Assembly: GCA_933228675.1 (NCBI GenBank)
Contig: OW121740.1
Coordinates: forward strand, 162,946,806 to 163,010,805
Length of the DNA stretch: 64,000 nt
Source of the DNA: Stomorhina lunata
Taxonomy: Eukaryota > Arthropoda > Insecta > Diptera > Rhiniidae
Direction of reading: 5' to 3'
Shown piece after piece: positions 10,989 through 21,573 of this stretch (positions are counted from its first letter, which is position 1; each line of letters opens with the position of its first letter). A program made the position numbers and the translations under genes. Under the pieces are notes generated by a model, which ran no database searches, was not told where the DNA came from, and saw nothing but the letters and a program-made list of their open reading frames with translations.

Positions 10989-11486
10989 CCCAGCAAACGC
11001 TGAGATATGGAAATTCCGCCTACATTTTTAATTGATATACATAAATAACACAGTACGACAGTGGTTGGTAAACATGTGAATGTTAACAGAATATGAAAAT
11101 AGGCTTAAAATAAAGAAATACGTGTCTCGGCGTTTGGCTGTAGCACGTCAGAACTTTAAGAAAATCGAGTTAGAAGATTTGAAGGACCATGGAGGTTCAC
11201 TTGTAACTTAATACTTTTATAAAAAGTTCTATAAAAATAGAATGGGTGAACCGATTTAAATAAAAGTTTATTTTATTGGCATAAACGTTGATATTCTAAG
11301 AAATGCCAGACCAAGCGTTTAAAAAAAAGACTATAAAGTACCATAATTCATATTCCAGGAAGGCAAAAATTTTCCTCAAAACTAATTCTGAGTCGATTTG
11401 TGTTCATATAGGTACTTGTCCTTTCCACCTTTGAACTTTTCCTCAATATTTTATAGTTCTTTTAATCTGAGACTTTGTTTGCTGGG
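10989..11486. mobile_element. Short CCCAGCAAAC-ended TIR element
   Basis: The left end is CCCAGCAAACGCTGAGA and the right end is the reverse complement of CCCAGCAAACAAAGTCTCAGA, an imperfect TIR sharing CCCAGCAAAC and then CTGAGA or TCTCAGA. The span is 498 bp with no ORF. No target duplication is evident (the flanks are 'tttag' and 'ttctc'). The CCCAG(C/T)AAA terminus is shared with the composite elements and the 20942 element. Confidence 0.5.
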
Positions 11487-11971
11487 TTCTCTGTAGGTTT
11501 TGTGTAAATTGAGTGTATTTGTGTGCAACGATAAATATTAAGTGTCAATGTGAAATGGCAAATGTTTGTATGAATGTATGAATTTTTGTTTGTTGTCATT
11601 GTTATTGTTGTTGTTACAAAGTTTACAAACGAATGTGTAAAAGTATTTGTTGTTTAACTGACTATTGTTGTAGTTTTAAACGAGGATGAACTGAAATGGC
11701 TTGAAATTCTTTTAATTTAAAGAACCTGCTAAAGAACTAAAATTTAAATATGATCTGAGTTTAAATTTTTCAGTAAATGAAAATACAATACTAGGGCCAC
11801 ATTCGATATCGATGGAAATGTTAATTATGTCAGAAATATTTGTGTAGCATACTTTTGGGATGATCTAAATAATATATAACATATCAGGTTGACTATATTG
11901 TAACTTATTTGTCAAAAGATCTTTGATAGTAAAAGAATTTCATTACAAACTAAATATTTTGAAAAACAAAC
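11487..11971. other. Unassigned AT-rich DNA
   Basis: There is a short (GTT)n-like stretch near 11590-11610. No ORF or repeat end was recognised. Confidence 0.4.
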
Positions 11972-11974
11972 TTA

Positions 11975-12595
11975 AGGTAAGGTCAGACTCATTAAACATT
12001 TAAATCAAATATTTTGAGTAAAATATTGTCAAAACAATATAATAAAAAATTTGTGCTCACACTTGCACATTTATTTGACATTTATTTGACGATACAGAAA
12101 AAATACGTTCAAAGTATAAACAAAAAAACAAGTTTTATTTATGGTCAAACTGAAGATTAAATATTTTCCCAAAAAATATTTAATCAAATTTTTTCAAAAC
12201 AAAATTGAGCATCTAGCAATTTGTTTCTCATATTTGATGTTGTTGTTTCTCAAATTTGATGTTTTTGTTTCTCAAATTTGATGTTGTTGTTTCTCATATT
12301 TGATGTTGTTGTTGTTTCTGTTTGAATAGTAAACAAAACACATGCTCAGCTGTTATTTGCCCCTGTTTGATGTTACAAAAATTTTGTAGGATTAAATAAT
12401 TATTTGATCAACATTTTAAAAAATATTTGCTCTTGCGTGGCCACATTAGGAAAAATTTCATTTGCTGGCAAATGATTTTGTTTTCTTCAAATCAACATGT
12501 TTCTTGTTTGAACCTCAAAAATATTTTGTGGTCAGACTACGAGGATCAAATATTTGACAATTTCGATTAAATGTTTAATCAGTGTGACCGTACCT
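11975..12595. mobile_element. TTA-flanked TIR element (621 bp)
   Basis: The ends are AGGTAAGGTCAGACTCATTA and, on the other strand, AGGTACGGTCACACTGATTA, continuing into AACATTTAA in both. TTA lies directly outside each end (11972-11974 and 12596-12598), fitting a 3-bp target duplication as made by PIF/Harbinger-type transposases. There is no ORF. The interior includes four tandem copies of a 22-bp unit ('tttctcaaatttgatg' plus 'ttgttg') at 12224-12310. The superfamily assignment rests only on the TSD. Confidence 0.55.
12224..12310. repeat. 22-bp minisatellite, four copies
   Basis: Copies of 'tttctca(t/a)atttgatg' followed by 'ttgttg' start at 12224, 12246 and then every 22 bp. They lie inside the TTA-flanked element and probably arose after or during its spread. 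Confidence 0.7.
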
Positions 12596-12679
12596 TTACA
12601 TTATTTTCAAAATCCCTAAAGTATGTTACACAATATTTGCTTAAAAGTTTGAGTTTTCGGTCGATACGAATTCGGCGAT

Positions 12680-14640
12680 TTGGCCTCTGAATTTCAATAA
12701 AAATTTTAATTTTGAAAAAAAAATTGATTTTCAATAGAAATTTTTACGATTCGTGAAAATTTTAATTTAATTTGAAAAATTTTTGATAAACAATAAAATT
12801 TTTGATTTTAATAAAAAAAATCCATTTTTAACGAAGATTTTGATTTTTAATAAAGAAATGATATTCCACGGAAATTTTGATTTATAACGAATATTTTGTT
12901 GGAATTTCAATAAATATTGATTTTATATGAATATTTTGATATTTAAAAGAGATTTCGATTTTTTTTTTAAATTTATACATCATGAAAATTTAGATTTTTT
13001 TGATTCTCAATGAAAATTTTATTTTTCAGTAGAAATTTTAATTTTGTAGAAAATTTAGATTTTTAATGAAAGTTTTGGTTTTGATTGAAATTTTAAAATT
13101 TCAATGAAAATTTTGATTTTGTAGAAAATTTTGATTTTGAATGAAAATTTTGATTTTAAATGAAAATTTTAGTTATTAATGAAAATTTTGATTTTCAATG
13201 AAATTTTTGATTTTCAATGAAATTTTTGATTTTTAATGAAATTTTTGATTTTGAATAAAATTTTTGATTTACAACAAAAAATCTTTATTTTCAATGAAAA
13301 TATTGATTTTGTAACAAAAAAATTGATTTTTAATGAAAATTTTAGTTTTCAATGAAATTTTAAAATTTCAATGAAAATTTTGGTTTTCAATAAAAATTTT
13401 GATTTTAAATGAAAATTTTGATTTTCATGAAAATTTTAGTTTTTAATCAAAATTTTAGTTTTCAATATAAAAATTTTTATTTTTAATAAAAATTTTTATT
13501 TTTAATGAAAAATTTTGATTTTCAATGAAATTTTTGATTTTTAATAAAATTTTTGATTTTCAATAAAAATTTTTATTTTCAATAAAATTCATTTCTTAAT
13601 AAAGAAATGATATTCAATTGAAATTTTGATTTGTAATGAATATTTTGTTGGAATTTCAATAAAAATTGGTTTTATATGAATATTTTGATATTTAAAAGAG
13701 ATTTAGATTTAAAAAAAAAAATTATATATCATGAAAATTTAGATTTTTTTGATTCTCAATGAAAATTTTATTTTTCAGTAGAAATTTTAATTTTGTAGAA
13801 AATTTAGATTTTTAATGAAAGTTTTGGTTTTGATTGAAATTTTAAAATTTCAATGAAAATTTTGGTTCTCAATGAAAATTTTGATTTTGTAGAAAATTTT
13901 GATTTTGAATGAAAATTTTGATTTTAAATAAAAATTTTTGTTATTTATGAAAATTTTGATTTTCAATAAAAATTTTTATTTAAAAAAAAAATTTTATTTT
14001 TAAAAAAATTTTATTTTAAAAAAAATTTTTTATTTTTAATAAACATTTTTATTTTTAATGAAAAATTTTGATTTTCAATGAAATTTTTGATTTTCAATTA
14101 AATTTTTGATTTTTAATGAATATTTTGATTTACAACAAAAAATCTTTATTTTCAATGAAAATATTAATTTTGTAACAAAAAAATTGATTTTTAATGAAAA
14201 TTTTAGTTTTCAATGAAATTTAAAAATTTTAATAAAAATTTTGGTTTTCAATAAAAATTTTGATTTTGAATGAAAATTTTGATTTTAATGAAAATTTTAG
14301 TTTTTAAGCAAAATTTTAGTTTTCAATAAAAATTTTTATTTTTAATAAAAATTTTTATTTTTAATGAAAAATTTTGATTTTCAATGAAATTTTTGATTTT
14401 CAATAAAATTTTTGATTTTCAATAAAAATATTTATTTTCAATGAAAATATTGATTTTGATTTTTTATAAAAAACTTGGTTTTCAATGAAAATTGAGATTT
14501 TTAATGGATATTTTGATTTTCAATAACAATTTTTATTTTCAGTAAAAATTTTGTTATGAAATATTTGATTTTAAAAGAAATTTTTGATTTCTATCAAAAA
14601 TGTTTGATTAGTAATGCAAATGAAAATTTGAATTACACTA
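12680..14640. repeat. Degenerate AT-rich minisatellite with ~749-bp higher-order duplication
   Basis: The region is made of loosely spaced copies of 'aatgaaaattttgatttt', about 19-21 bp apart, with variable A/T runs. A larger block recurs: 'taaagaaatgatattc' occurs at 12851 and again at 13600, and the ~250 bp after each align well ('gaatattttgttggaatttc', 'gatatttaaaagagattt'). So the array has duplicated at two scales. No coding potential. Confidence 0.65.
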
Positions 14641-16219
14641 CTTTACAAAATTAAAATTTTTGAGTTACAATTGATCAACTCTTTATTGTTTTTTTATTGT
14701 TTTTTATTGTTTTTTTATTATAGCCTATATTGTTTTTTAATTATGATTATAAAAATGGTTAAATTAAATCAAAAGTTAAATAAAATTAATGGTTTTAAAA
14801 TTTGCCATTTTTTGAAAGGTCTTGATTTTATCAATTTTTGTTCAATTTTGCTAAAATTCACAAAATTATCTTTGTGACGAAATTATCTTTGTGATATTTT
14901 AAAACGGTTTCGTATGATTAACATATTCGGACTTATCAGCATAAACTTATAATACCCTTTCTATCTATATTCCTTCATGGTATAAAAATAAAAAAAAAAA
15001 TCTTGAAAAAAATTAAAAAATTTTGGAATTTTTGTATAAAGGGGACCACAAGAATTAAAAAAAAGTTCAACTTGATTATAAATTTTGTGCTATAAATGAA
15101 ATTTGAAATGTTTAATGGAAAGTGATAATTCTGGGTAGATTAGATTTTTTGTGAGAAATTTGTTCTTTGAAGTGGATTTTCAGTTAAAAATGTTGTTTTT
15201 TTTTATTTTAAAATTAATCTATTATCTAATCTATTTGGAGAATTTATTTAAATAACTTTTAAGTCTGCCTTGAGAAGTTTGTATGTTTGATTATGTTTGG
15301 ATATATGTGCCGCCTGTCTTTGCCAGAGTGTTTACGAGTATGGAAGAAAAATGTGTGCCAATATTTTTTTTCATACTTATATATTATATTATTCTTCTGT
15401 TTGTCTATATATGTAAGTATGTGAATTGATATTTTCTTTATATGTACATATATATGCCGATCTAATACATATAAACATACACATGTAATTCATATATTTA
15501 TTTCATTTCTTCTCTGTTGAACTCTAAGAATAAATATTTGTGTGAGCACTTGTAAATGTATAGTTTATGTGGTTTTACTCCCATATAGTAAATGACAGTT
15601 TTATACCAACTACTACAAACAATTCAAATTGTGACTTGTATTCAAACCTTCATTCTCTGCTATTATTTTTATTTTCTTTTCATTTCTGCACTCTCTATTA
15701 CTTGTTATAGAGAAAATGCATGTATGTGTGTGTATGTATGTATGTATATGAGTCGGTGAGTATGCATATTTAAGTGTTAGTGTATTTGTATGTCATTATC
15801 CAAATGACCCACTTTATGCTACAGCCAAGTCTATTTATCACTTTGGTTTTGTTGGCATTACACACAAACATTCGAAAAAAAAAAAAACACACACACATTG
15901 ACAGAAATAAAATAGAAAAACGAAAAGTTGGCTTAAACTGTCACAGACATACTTTTACATTCACTTCGTCTACTTATACTTACAGCTGCTTTAGAAGAAG
16001 AAAAAAAAAACGATTACAACAACGGACGACATTGGAGACGGATACGGAGACGGTGATGGAGACAACTATAACAACAACTTACACTTACAGTACAAAACCA
16101 CTTCTACTTGTGTTGGCACACATCCACTTTCGACTGCATTATACTCATCGTAGAATTTTGGAAAAACCATATTTTTTCCCAAACTACATCTTTGAAATCC
16201 AACAAACCCTTATAATAAC
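14641..16219. other. Unassigned AT-rich DNA with microsatellites
   Basis: A 'tatgtatg' microsatellite lies at 15719-15750. A 166-codon open frame at 15774-16274 is low complexity (Lys and Thr runs from A-rich and ACA-rich sequence), runs into the adjacent MITE and has no recognisable domain, so it is not called as a gene. A fragment of 'aatacccttctatc...catggtat' at 14950-14985 resembles the edge of a DINE-like repeat. Confidence 0.4.
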
Positions 16220-16224
16220 CGCTC

Positions 16225-16962
16225 CACAGTGGTTCAGAATCGTTTTTTATTGGCCAAAACTCTTTTTTAGTTAATAAAATTTTGTCGTTATTTTTATAGT
16301 CAATAGTTAACATCTTAGGCTTTTATCGAGTTTAGGTTTTATTAAGATCTGTACAGCCGTTGTAAAGAAATTTAAGCTTAAAGTTCAGTTTTTGATCTGT
16401 AATTCCATTTCACATGTGTTAGCCCATTTTTACACATTTTGTCTCAAGCGATTTAGCTCAAATTTAGGTCACAAGACAATCTTGGACGAACATTTAATAT
16501 TTCGTTATCCTGAGGTTGGCCCCTATTTTTATTGAGATGTTTTTCGTATTTTAATTAGGATGGCCCAAAAAAAATTAGTTTTAAATTTTAATTTTTGAAG
16601 TCGATTATCTTTAAAACCATAAGAGATAGGAAATACATGTCATTTTTTCTAGATCTTGACCTACGTATTTATTAAAAAGTATGATTCTTTATATCGGTTG
16701 GGAAATGACAATTTAATGTCGTTTTAAATTATTTATGAGTCTGAGCTGCCCTAGTTTGGGGGCCTATTGTGCCGCCCCAATAAACTGGCAATTCTGATAA
16801 AATTAAGTATGTAAAAATTTCTAGTATTTTTATATTTTGACACAAATTTTCGGCTACTTTAGTTTCGATATGTTTTCTTTCTGATGGCATACAAATTTTA
16901 AGAATCTTTATAATGAAAAATTATAGGTTTTGGCCAATGACAATTGATTCTGAGCCACCGTG
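16225..16962. mobile_element. Transib-like MITE (738 bp)
   Basis: The left end is CACAGTGGTTCAGAATC and then ATTGGCCAAAAC after a 7-bp gap. The right end, read on the minus strand, is CACGGTGGCTCAGAATC and then, after 7 bp, the same ATTGGCCAAAAC. The flanks are CGCTC (16220-16224) and CGCCC (16963-16967), a 4-of-5 match to a GC-rich 5-bp target duplication. Known Transib elements have CACWRTG-type termini related to the V(D)J signal heptamer and GC-rich 5-bp target duplications, and both criteria fit. No ORF is present, so this would be a non-autonomous derivative. Confidence 0.6.
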
Positions 16963-16967
16963 CGCCC

Positions 16968-17935
16968 TGCATTTCACATTTTTACTTTAATTTTCTGTGT
17001 TTCTCTTCACTTTTTAGTGGCTCCTGTGTATGCATTTCATTTTCAAGTCTTTGTTTTATTACCGTTTTTAGTTTTTTGATCAGGACAATAACAAACTCAA
17101 ATGAAACCAAACCAAACCAGACCAAAACTTGGTAAAATGAAAATGAAATATGCAAAAACCAATTCAAGAAATATCAAAAAAAAAAACTGAAACAAATATT
17201 CATAGAAAACTTGCACAAATACTCCTTTAAATTAAAGAGATGTTTGTTTGTTGACAACGGAAGTGAAAATAAAAAACAACAAAAAAAAAGTATTGAGGGA
17301 AAAATATTGGAAATAAAAAATATTATTTGAATATTTCAGCAAAATTCTTCAAATGTCATTTTGTTGTCTTGGACGAAAAAATTATATTTTATGCTGATTT
17401 TAAAGTCCGTTCGTCTGTCCATTTGTCAGATTGCTTGCCTCTGAGTGTTTGTCTGTGTTTGTGTATGTGTGTGTGTTTCCACATGAGAAAATTCGAGTGT
17501 TTTTTGTGGTTGACATGCATTTCAATCCGGTGTGAGTAAGTGTTTGAGTTCAAAATTATTGTGGCATCTCTTTGAGTTGTTGTGAATTATTTTGTTCTCT
17601 TGTCATTTTAATAGAAAGCAATTGGTTTGCAAAGGAAACATTATGTCCTTTTAAAATCACTAAAATATTACAGATGCTGGCAGTTTTAGAGAAAAATATT
17701 TGTCTAGTGATTTATTGTTGGTTAAAAAAAACTGCCACACTTTTAATTTAGAATGCAAGTTAAGTGCTTGGAATTGAATTTGAAAGAAAAATATTTTGAG
17801 GAAAAATTTGAATTTATAAGAAATTTTTTTTGAAAAAAAATGTATAAATTAATATTTTTAGTAAAAATTTTAAGTTTTCATAGAAATTCTAAAGTTTTCA
17901 ATGAAAGTGATAATGCTAGTCTAATTTTTGGTTTT
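16968..17935. other. Unassigned AT-rich DNA
   Basis: It contains a 'gtgtatgtgtgtgtg' patch near 17460 and a possible DINE-like remnant ('gtccgttcgtctgtccatttgtc') at 17406-17430. Open frames here are short and low complexity. Confidence 0.35.
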
Positions 17936-17939
17936 CATA

Positions 17940-18060
17940 CAAGGTCACAAGTCCATGTCTTTTTGCATGAAACACAGGTTCTTAACGTAGTTTTCCTTTG
18001 GCTCTATACACTTAGGCCAACGTTTTTCCAATTTTGTATCCCTTTCATTGTATACTATAT
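17940..18060 (-). pseudogene. Possible mariner-type transposase C-terminal remnant
   Basis: One minus-strand frame (about 17980-18036) reads K-L-E-K-R-W-P-K-C-I-E-P-K-E-N-Y-V-K, resembling the 'RW..CI...G.Y' ending seen at the C-terminus of some mariner-like transposases. Only some 20 residues are recognisable and there is no catalytic domain. The DINE-like repeat at 18122 may have interrupted the remainder. Tentative. Confidence 0.3.
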
Positions 18061-18121
18061 GATATGATTTTAATAATATAGGAATTTTTCTTTCCAAAGA
18101 GCCAATTTTCAAGTTTAAGAA

Positions 18122-18605
18122 AAAAAAACAAGTAAGAAAGTGCTATAGTCGGTCAAGCCCGACCTTAGGATAAAGGTGTTCTTTTTCCTGTATAAAGACA
18201 AATATTTCCTAATTTTGCCATCATACAAATATTTAATATTTAAGCTGTTTTCGACAGTTGGACTTATATGAGAGCAAGGGTCAAATGTGGATCGATTATC
18301 TCGAAAGTTGATTACACTTGTTACAAAAATCATGAATGCAAAAATTAAACATAAAATCCTATTGGAGGTACCATAAATAATGGACCGATATTGACGAATT
18401 TCAATAGCCATGGTGCCATTATCCAAAAATGGTCTGTGCCAAATTTCATCAAATTCTCTTCAGAATTGCGACCTGTAGTTTGATTACAAGTTTTACATGG
18501 GGGTCCAGCCAGCCGTCCAGAAGGACGGACTGACATCGCTAAATCGACACAGAAAGTGATTCTAAGCCTATTGGTATACTAAAAATCGTCGTTAAGGATG
18601 AGGTC
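18122..18605 (+). repeat. DINE-1/Helentron-like repeat
   Basis: It begins 'aacaagtaagaaagtgct', then 'cggtcaagcccgacc', and continues with 'gggtcaaatgtggatcgatt', 'accataaataatggaccgat' and 'gtgccaaatttcatcaaatt'. It ends with 'gacggactgacatcgctaa' and 'gtgattctaagcct'. This order is characteristic of a very abundant dispersed repeat of calyptrate flies. It carries no gene. Confidence 0.6.
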
Positions 18606-19153
18606 TATTTATAGGCAAATTAGTAGTTGAACAAACGAAATTGCTGAATCTAGGACGATTATAATCTAAATAAGACTGAAGAGCGCCCAATGCTAGTCTC
18701 TGTTTGATGAAAAGTTTAGGTTGGCGTCTTTTAGTACAATTTCGGACACAACATCACTGGCAACATCAAGCGCTATAGTTCAATGACTACCAAAATGATT
18801 TGCACGATCTTTATACCAACTTCATGTAGTTTTAACAGAATCTTGAAAGGTTAACGTTTCGGATGCTATAGGATTTACTTGAAGGAGTCGTGACAGATAA
18901 TGGCATCAATAGGCTTTTCAAATGATATTTAATAAACATTTTGTTACCTTTAAATCTAAAGATTGGAACTTTTTAAAGCACAACCCTTTGTTCCTCTTAA
19001 TATAAATAAAAATTTCGAAGAAAAAAATTTTATGAAAAATTTTCTTAAAAAAAATGTTCTTATCAAAATTTTTTTTCATTTTTGTCAAAAAATTTTTTTG
19101 AAAAAATGTTATATAGAAAAAATTTTATATAGAAAATTTTTTATAAAAAAAAA
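18606..19153. other. Unassigned sequence between two DINE-like repeats
   Basis: 18606-18930 is less AT-rich than its surroundings and may be a decayed transposon, but no frame gave a recognisable protein. 18960-19150 is a poly-A/poly-T-rich stretch of 'aaaattttctta'-type sequence. Confidence 0.35.
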
Positions 19154-19735
19154 AAACAAGTAAGAAAGTGCCATAGTCAGTCAAGCCCGACCATACGATA
19201 CCCTTTACCACTAAGATGAAAGGTGTTCTTTTTCCTGTTTAAAGACAAAAATATTTGCTTAATCTTACCAACAAACAAACATTTTCTATATTTAAGGTAT
19301 TTCCGTAATTTGAACTTATGTGAGAGCTAGGGTCAAATTTAGACCGATTATCTCGAAATTTGGCAAATTGATTACAGTTGTCACAAAATTATGTATGCAA
19401 AAAATAAACTTAACTACCATTATCTTCAGATTTACGAGAGTTTTAGTGATTTTGGTCTCATTTAGTGCGTTTTTGACAGAAGAGTTTGTATTTGAGCTAT
19501 CGCCAAATGTGGACCGATCTCAACGAAATTTGGTACAGTGATTTATGCTTTTATAAGCATTATTTGTATTAAATTCAATAAAAAATATTGATATTTGTGG
19601 CGAATACCATAAATAATGGACCGATTTTGAAGAATTTCAATAGCCTTCAAAAATGATCTGTGCCAAATTTCATAAAATTATCTTTTGAATTGCGACCTGT
19701 ACTTTGATTAGATCGATTACATTGGTCCAATAAAT
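19154..19735 (+). repeat. DINE-1/Helentron-like repeat
   Basis: It shares with 18122-18605 the start 'aacaagtaagaaagtgcc', 'gtcaagcccgacc', 'aaaggtgttctttttcctg', 'accataaataatggaccgat' and 'tgcgacctgtactttgatta'. It also has the 'gataccctttaccactaagatg' segment that the first copy lacks. The second copy has lost the 'gacggactgac' end. Confidence 0.6.
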
Positions 19736-20334
19736 AAATTTTATATGGAAAAATTTCTATGAAAAAATTTCCTTTGAAAAATTTAAAAGGAAGTGATTTT
19801 TGTGAAAAAATTTTGTATGAAATAATTTAAAAAATTTTTACAAAAAATTTTATATCAAAATTTTATTTAAAAAAATTTATTTTGAAAATTTTCTATAAGA
19901 AAAATTTGTAATAAATAAATTTTATATAAAAAATTTTATATCGGAAATTTTCTTAAAACAAAAATTTTTATTGAAATTTTTATTAAATATATGAGACCTT
20001 CTCCGAGGAAAGGGACCTGGTATTTCAAAAAACGGGTTTGGGCTTAAGAGTGGATTCTAGTACCTAAAAGGGTGTAGAATATGATAAATGAGTTAAAATT
20101 CTGATAAAGATTATAAAGATTACCCCATTAAAACGTTTTAAACGAGTTTGGAAAAATCGGTAAAAACATAATTTTTTATTTTCTTCAAAACTTAGTTCCC
20201 TTAGGTCCCTTTTCACAAAAAAGGTCACACATATTTAAATATTGTCAAATATATTATTTCTTTGCTAAATGGAAAAATGTTAAGGGAAAATTATTTAATT
20301 GTTCTCAAACACATTCGATCGGAAAATTTTCGAG
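19736..20334. other. Unassigned AT-rich DNA
   Basis: 19740-19990 consists of irregular 'aaaattttatat' repeats without a fixed period. 19990-20334 has no recognised feature. Confidence 0.4.
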
Positions 20335-20690
20335 CTCTATTTTGAGTGTATGGGATCGTATCTCGGCAATGTCAAGTTGTTGTAATTGTCCAGCATTAGC
20401 AGTTTTATCAATTTTTTATTTACGGCTATAAGTTAGGAGATCAAGGCGAAGAAATTGTGATAGTTCCACTGGATGAGTCCGCAAATCCTCAGGACTAAGT
20501 AAAGTTGGGTCGGCGGTACAGCAAAAAATGTGGAAGTTATTATGAGGACCCTGACAATATGTTGGGCATACGCTTAGGACGACACGGTTTATGCGCAACC
20601 AAAAGATATTAAATCTTTTGCTCCATCCCGATCTCAGTTGTTCCAAAACAGCTCTAGTTCGTCCGTATTGTTGTTGCTTTAAGCTGCCAC
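20335..20690 (-). pseudogene. Jockey-like non-LTR retrotransposon C-terminus
   Basis: The minus-strand frame ending near 20416 contains R-T-R-A-V-L-E-Q-L-R-S-G-W, then W-L-R-I-N, a Cys-rich core (C-P-T-Y-C-Q-G-P-H-N-N-F-H-I-F) and T-L-L-S-P-E-D-L-R-T-H-P-V-E-L-S-Q-F-L-R-L. This matches the known C-terminal motif series 'QLRSG...INP...CP.C...PHD..HLF.CP..PT.L.P.DLW..PV..A.FL.L' of Jockey-type LINE polyproteins. The expected His-Asp after P and the second Cys of the knuckle are altered. Downstream on that strand lies 'gctggacaattacaacaac', the usual 3' UTR style. The RT and endonuclease are missing (5' truncation). Confidence 0.75.
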
Positions 20691-20941
20691 ATTCGAGTTT
20701 TGATATAAAGGAACCTTATATATATCATTATATGATATCCTCATACATGGAAAAATATTTTCTTTCCAAAAGGAACTTCGGATTTAGTATTAGTATGTTG
20801 TGCTCCTTTACTAGAAAGGCCTTCCTCATAAAGATGAATGCATTGGATATTCATCCCTAAAGTGTTACTTAACGACCCTGACGACATTGGAACATCATAA
20901 TTTGCTACTAACCGGCCAATCGCAAGGATTCTTTGTCCATT

Positions 20942-21573
20942 CCCAGTAAAAAATATATGGATTAATCCATAATCGAGCAACAAAGGAGTAATAACATGTT
21001 CATCCATTTGGAGTAATTAGCGAGCTATCGAAACTTTTTATTTTGTTTTGTTGTTTATGCCTCGCTTAATACTCCAAATGGATCGACAAGGGATGCATCA
21101 GTTAGTTTTTTTTTTCTTTGACATAACAAAAAATATTTTGTTCAAATTAAATTGGTATGGATCAAAAAATACAATGTTTTTTACTTTTTTCGGTAATTGG
21201 TGAATTTTTAATTGCATGTTTTAAATAATATATTACGCGTTGTCTTTTCTTTAATTTTCTTGCAGAAGCACTTAAAGACACGTTTCCAATATAAATAAAA
21301 ATTAATATTTTCTGATTTTTGTAAAAACCAAATTTTTATTTTATATGAATGTTTACTCCCTATATGCTTCTTTAGGAGACAAAAACGATTACTCCCTCTG
21401 TCGTCATTTTTAAGACTAAAGGGAGTACTCCATAAGGAGCTTAAAAGGAGTACTCGTGTCTGCGGACATGCTGTGTTAAAAATCCTATGAGTTTCGGAAT
21501 TTTATGGAATAATCCATTACTCGCAAAGGAGCGCTCCAAGAGTACTCTTTGGATGATCCTATTTTTTACTGGG
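20942..21573. mobile_element. CCCAGTAAAAAATA-ended TIR element with internal hairpin
   Basis: The left end CCCAGTAAAAAATATATGG pairs with the right end, CCCAGTAAAAAATAGGATC on the other strand. Both flanks begin or end with TT, a possible 2-bp duplication. The interior is rich in 'aaggagtactc'/'gagtactcc' motifs, and 21001-21083 forms a hairpin (TCCATTTGGAGTAATTAGCG against TACTCCAAATGGA, with CGAG/CTCG pairing nearer the loop). No ORF. Confidence 0.5.

Noticed and set aside
15774..16274. 166-codon open frame
   Set aside because: Low-complexity Lys/Thr/His-rich translation of A- and ACA-rich DNA, and its 3' end runs into the Transib-like MITE. No domain or splice context.
18606..18935. Possible transposase body upstream of the mariner-like remnant
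   Set aside because: All frames are broken and none shows a motif I can name; composition alone is not enough.
20741..21007. 88-codon frame overlapping the CCCAGTAAAAAATA element
   Set aside because: It spans the element's left end and unrelated flank, has no domain, and an overlapping frame on the other strand is equally open.
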